Source of the DNA: Chloroflexota bacterium | GTDB taxonomy: Bacteria > Chloroflexota > Anaerolineae > Aggregatilineales > UBA3940 | Assembly (NCBI GenBank): GCA_010092775.1 | Contig: JAADYZ010000368.1 | Location: 1 to 8,945 of the forward strand | Direction: 5' to 3' | Length of the DNA stretch: 8,945 bases | Shown: in pieces, positions 6,504 to 8,945 of the stretch | Layout of the letters: each line of letters opens with the position of its first letter | Numbering within the stretch: the first letter of the stretch is position 1 | Notes under the pieces: model-generated | Database searches by the model: none | What the model saw: only the letters and a program-made list of their open reading frames with translations | What the model was told of the DNA's origin: nothing | Position numbers and translations under genes: made by a program

Positions 6504-7352
6504 ATGACTCACAAGATCGGCCTCATCACAGATTCGACCTGTGACATCCCCCAAGAATTGATTGCAACGTACCGCATCCTACGGATGCCGCAATATGTCG
6601 TGTGGGGAGAAGACGAGTACAACGATTTGATCGACATCGATCCGCCCACGTTTTATCGGCGCCTGCCTGAGGACCCCCTTCACCCAACCACGTCGCGCCC
6701 GACCGTACCGGACATCATGAAGCTGGTTGACAAAGCCAAGCAAGAAGGCGCAGAAGAAATCGTGATCATCGTCGTCAGCGACAAACTGAGCGGCAGCTAT
6801 GACGCCAGTCTGCAAGCTCAGCAGGAAATCGACATCCCCAGCTATGTGATTGACTCTATGTCTGTCTCTATGGGCTTGGGTTGGCAAGTGCTCGCAGCGG
6901 CACGGGCGCGGGAGGATGGCGCATCCGCTGAAGAGATGATCCAAACGGCGGCCCAAGTACGCGAACGCACCCAAGTCGTCTTCACGGTCGACACCTTGGA
7001 ATTCTTACACCGAGGAGGTCGCATCGGAGGGGCCGCCAAGTGGATTGGTACCGCCCTGCAATTGAAGCCCTCATTGTACGTCGATCATAGCCTTGGTGAA
7101 GTCGCAGCAGGCCAGCGTATCCGGACGCGCAAGAAAGCCATCCGATCCATGATCGAGAGTTTCTTTGGCGGATATCGCGACGACAAGCCGCAGCATGTCT
7201 CGGTGGCACATGGGGGTAGTCCGGAGGACGCTATTGAGCTTGCCCAGACTATCAAAGGGCGCTTCGCGCCGGAGGAGCTGTACATCACGCATGTGTCGCC
7301 AGCCATCGGCGTTCATGCTGGTCCGGGTGTGCTGAGTATCGCCGGCTACTAA
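6504..7352 (+). CDS. DegV family protein (FakB-type fatty-acid-binding protein)
   Basis: This protein is 282 residues counted from ATG 6504; the frame is open further upstream, but MTHKIGLITDSTCD is the standard DegV start. Family marks are TDSTCD (9-14), TTSRPT (62-67), SDKLSGSYD (about 92-100), VIDS, TLEFLHRGGRI (164-174) and GVHAGPG (269-275). These line the pocket that holds a fatty acid in DegV/FakB proteins. In firmicutes FakB presents the fatty acid to the kinase FakA; no fakA is visible here, so the partner is unknown. The protein is soluble and of usual length, with no truncation. It follows rlmN after 56 bases and may share that transcript. Its TAA overlaps the stop codon of the convergent RNase H gene. 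Confidence 0.92.
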   Translation: MTHKIGLITDSTCDIPQELIATYRILRMPQYVVWGEDEYNDLIDIDPPTFYRRLPEDPLHPTTSRPTVPDIMKLVDKAKQEGAEEIVIIVVSDKLSGSYDASLQAQQEIDIPSYVIDSMSVSMGLGWQVLAAARAREDGASAEEMIQTAAQVRERTQVVFTVDTLEFLHRGGRIGGAAKWIGTALQLKPSLYVDHSLGEVAAGQRIRTRKKAIRSMIESFFGGYRDDKPQHVSVAHGGSPEDAIELAQTIKGRFAPEELYITHVSPAIGVHAGPGVLSIAGY

Positions 7353-8287
7353 GCGATATTGAAATCATCGCGATCGGGTTGTTGGGCACGCCGATACTCG
7401 TCCACCACCTCGCGTAGGCGTTCAGAGAGGTCCTCAAAGGCAAACGGTGGATCGTCTTTGGTTGACGGAAAGCTGACACGACGGCGGCGCATCTCTGTGT
7501 CAAGCTCTTGCCACAGATCAGCGTGGGCGACGGGCTCGCCGTCCTTTTTTGTCCAGCGACGTTTACGCCAACCCTTGATCCATTTGGTGGCACCGTGACG
7601 AAGATAATCCGAATTGCTGAAGAGGTTAACGCTGCTGCGTTCGGGGGTGTGGCGCAAGGCGCTTAGCGCAGCGTGGATGTCAAGCCGATTCGATGTGGTG
7701 TTTTCCACGTGCTCAACCAAGAACTCGTGTTCGTCTGGAATAGTGTCGCCGTGTAGCAAAGCCCCCCACCAACCGTCACCTGCCTTCACCGATACCAGAA
7801 TATAGATGTCAACTTCGGCTGGAGCCTGACCAGCGGCTTGATCGGCGTGGAGACGGCGGATTTGCTGGGTGGCCAGTTGGTCGGCTCGTTCGTTGTTGGG
7901 GTTTCCCGCATGGCCCTTCACCCATTCCCACTGGATGTCGTGCGGCATCGCTGCTTCGGCAAGGCGCTGCCATAGATCGGGGTTAGCCAATTTCTCCAGT
8001 TTCTTCTGGGTCCAACGGCCATCGTTGAGCTTGGTGATGCCTTTGATCAGGTATTCAGAGTCCGTGTAGAGGGTGACCCGGCATGGCTTTTTGAGGGCAT
8101 CCAGTGCTTCGATGGCCGCAGTTAACTCCATCCGATTGTTAGTCGTTTCTGGGTCGCTCCCGGAGAGTTCACGGCTCACCCCGCTGGCTTCATCAATCAA
8201 GATGACACCCCAGCCGCCTGGGCCAGGATTCGGCTCAGCACCCCCGTCGGTGTAGATGATGACATGCGGTCGCTCAAGGTTGGCCAT
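7349..8287 (-). CDS. Two-domain RNase H: active RNase HI domain plus degenerate second RNase H-like domain
   Basis: RNase HI cuts the RNA strand of RNA-DNA hybrids (R-loops, primers). Counting from ATG 8287 (312 residues), the first domain has the complete catalytic set: D14 in YTDGG, E54 in NRMEL, D76 in YTDSEY, H126 in VKGHAG and D136 in ERADQLA. A second domain from about residue 158 repeats the fold but has lost the catalytic residues: Leu for the first Asp (IYILVS), NRLD for NRMEL, FSNSDY for YTDSEY, and no VKGHAG stretch. It instead keeps a full basic, Trp-rich handle, KWIKGWRKRRW (235-245), which the first domain has shortened. The C-terminal 40 residues are charged and probably helical. 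An in-frame ATG at 8314 would add nine residues. I prefer 8287 because a purine-rich AAGAG lies 9 bases upstream, while 8314 has no close ribosome site. No clear promoter is seen. Confidence 0.9.
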   Translation of the reverse strand: MANLERPHVIIYTDGGAEPNPGPGGWGVILIDEASGVSRELSGSDPETTNNRMELTAAIEALDALKKPCRVTLYTDSEYLIKGITKLNDGRWTQKKLEKLANPDLWQRLAEAAMPHDIQWEWVKGHAGNPNNERADQLATQQIRRLHADQAAGQAPAEVDIYILVSVKAGDGWWGALLHGDTIPDEHEFLVEHVENTTSNRLDIHAALSALRHTPERSSVNLFSNSDYLRHGATKWIKGWRKRRWTKKDGEPVAHADLWQELDTEMRRRRVSFPSTKDDPPFAFEDLSERLREVVDEYRRAQQPDRDDFNIA

Positions 8288-8343
8288 TGTTAGGCACTCT
8301 TTTCTTTCACTCATGGCGCAACGGCATCGCCCTGACCGGGTTG

Positions 8344-8371
8344 TTAGACGGTGAAGGGTTTAATGGTCTAA
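8344..8371. repeat. Inverted repeat upstream of rpe
   Basis: TTAGAC at 8344-8349 and GTCTAA at 8366-8371 form a perfect 6-base inverted repeat around a 16-base centre. It lies just upstream of the -35 box of rpe and in the leader region of the divergent RNase H gene. It could be a binding site for a dimeric regulator, or chance. Confidence 0.25.
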
Positions 8372-8376
8372 GCGTC

Positions 8377-8405
8377 TTGGCTTGCCCTAGCCCACAAGGT
8401 ATACT
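8377..8405 (+). promoter_or_regulatory. Promoter of rpe, predicted near-leaderless
   Basis: TTGGCT (8377-8382), a 17-base spacer and TATACT (8400-8405) make a good sigma-70-type promoter. The expected transcription start is near 8412, only about 3 bases before the rpe ATG at 8415. No Shine-Dalgarno sequence is present between them. Confidence 0.6.
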
Positions 8406-8414
8406 CGTGCTGTT

Positions 8415-8945
8415 ATGGACAAATCGACCAAAATTGCGCCTTCCATTCTCGCAGCAGATTTTACAGAACTCGGCGACCAGATACGAGCGGTTGAAGCGGC
8501 TGGAGCCGATTGGCTGCATTTTGACGTCATGGACGGCCATTTTGTGCCGAACATCAGCTTCGGCATCCCGGTCCTCAACTCTGTGAAGCCCTTCACGCGA
8601 CTGCCCTGTGACGTGCATCTCATGATTGACAATGCAGACCGTTACCTGGATGACTTCGCTAAGGTGGGTGCAGACCGGATTACGGTGCATGTAGAGGCAT
8701 CCCCTCACCTACATCGCAGCATCGGGCGCATCCATGAATTGGGGCTGAAAGCTGGCGTGGCCCTCAATCCGGCCACCCCCCTGGCACAGGTCGAGGAAGT
8801 CCTGGACCAGGTTGACTTAGTCTTGATCATGACGGTCAACCCCGGCTTCGGTGGGCAGCATTTCATTCCGCAGTCCCTGGAGAAAGTCAAGGCGCTGAGG
8901 CGCAAGCTGAGCGAGCGTGGGCTGGAGGTCGAGATCGAAGTAGAT
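8415..8945 (+). CDS. rpe: Ribulose-phosphate 3-epimerase, N-terminal part (runs off the window)
   Basis: The enzyme interconverts ribulose 5-phosphate and xylulose 5-phosphate in the pentose phosphate or Calvin cycle, in the cytoplasm. The window holds 177 codons of a TIM-barrel protein whose family length is about 215-230. Visible signatures are IAPSILAADF (S10), the metal and catalytic set H35/D37 in LHFDVMDG, H68 in DVHLM, and the phosphate and loop region MTVNPGFGGQ (139-148). The last codon in the window is D177 of the IEVD motif, the second catalytic acid and last metal ligand, so everything visible is intact. The ATG at 8415 matches the usual N-terminus. It lies about 10 bases after a TATACT box with no ribosome site, so translation is likely leaderless. 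The gene is divergent from the RNase H gene across a short shared region. Confidence 0.96.
   Translation, partial: MDKSTKIAPSILAADFTELGDQIRAVEAAGADWLHFDVMDGHFVPNISFGIPVLNSVKPFTRLPCDVHLMIDNADRYLDDFAKVGADRITVHVEASPHLHRSIGRIHELGLKAGVALNPATPLAQVEEVLDQVDLVLIMTVNPGFGGQHFIPQSLEKVKALRRKLSERGLEVEIEVD

Noticed and set aside
7349..8287. Retroelement or defence-linked RNase H
   Set aside because: No reverse transcriptase, toxin, nuclease partner or mobile-element ends are nearby; the first domain looks like ordinary RNase HI.
1..8945. CRISPR array, tRNA, rRNA, IS element or phage remnants
   Set aside because: No spaced direct repeats, cloverleaf-like segments, transposase frames or terminal repeats were seen. 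Almost every base belongs to a housekeeping-type gene.

Overview
The window is a gene-dense stretch of bacterial chromosome, GC-rich by eye (about 60 %, not computed). The texture of the proteins suggests a free-living bacterium, possibly of the Chloroflexota: a 459-residue M20 dipeptidase, a DPM1-like GT2 beside a GT-C transferase, a NagD-like phosphatase overlapping rlmN, and a two-domain RNase H. This placement is inference, as no rRNA or marker search could be run. No IS element, phage gene, CRISPR array, tRNA or rRNA was seen, and no gap exceeds about 130 bases.

Left half (1-4511, minus strand): five tightly packed genes read right to left. They are a GT2 polyprenyl-phosphate sugar transferase, a multi-pass GT-C (PMT/ArnT-like) transferase, an M20 metallodipeptidase, a HEAT-repeat protein, and a second HEAT-like protein cut by the window edge. 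Junctions overlap or have gaps of 8, 3 and 0 bases, so one transcript is likely. Its probable promoter lies at 4537-4566. The first two genes make a logical pair: GT2 charges a lipid carrier with a sugar, and GT-C uses the lipid-linked sugar outside the membrane. The role of the peptidase and HEAT genes in this unit is unknown.

Middle (4590-7352, plus strand): a HAD-IIA phosphatase-like protein overlaps rlmN (23S rRNA A2503 methyltransferase) by 8 bases. A DegV-family fatty-acid-binding protein follows 56 bases later. The first gene appears leaderless, because a perfect TATAAT ends 7 bases before its ATG.

Right end: a minus-strand protein with two RNase H domains, the second catalytically degenerate, runs convergently into degV so that the stop codons overlap. 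Divergent from it is rpe (ribulose-phosphate 3-epimerase), cut by the window edge right at its catalytic aspartate. It has a TTGGCT-17-TATACT promoter that again predicts almost no 5' leader.

Most of this is ordinary housekeeping content, and I do not see a clear new multi-gene system. The points most worth a second look are the split of features between the two RNase H domains, the D-to-A change in HAD motif IV, and the leaderless architecture of the two divergent plus-strand promoters.
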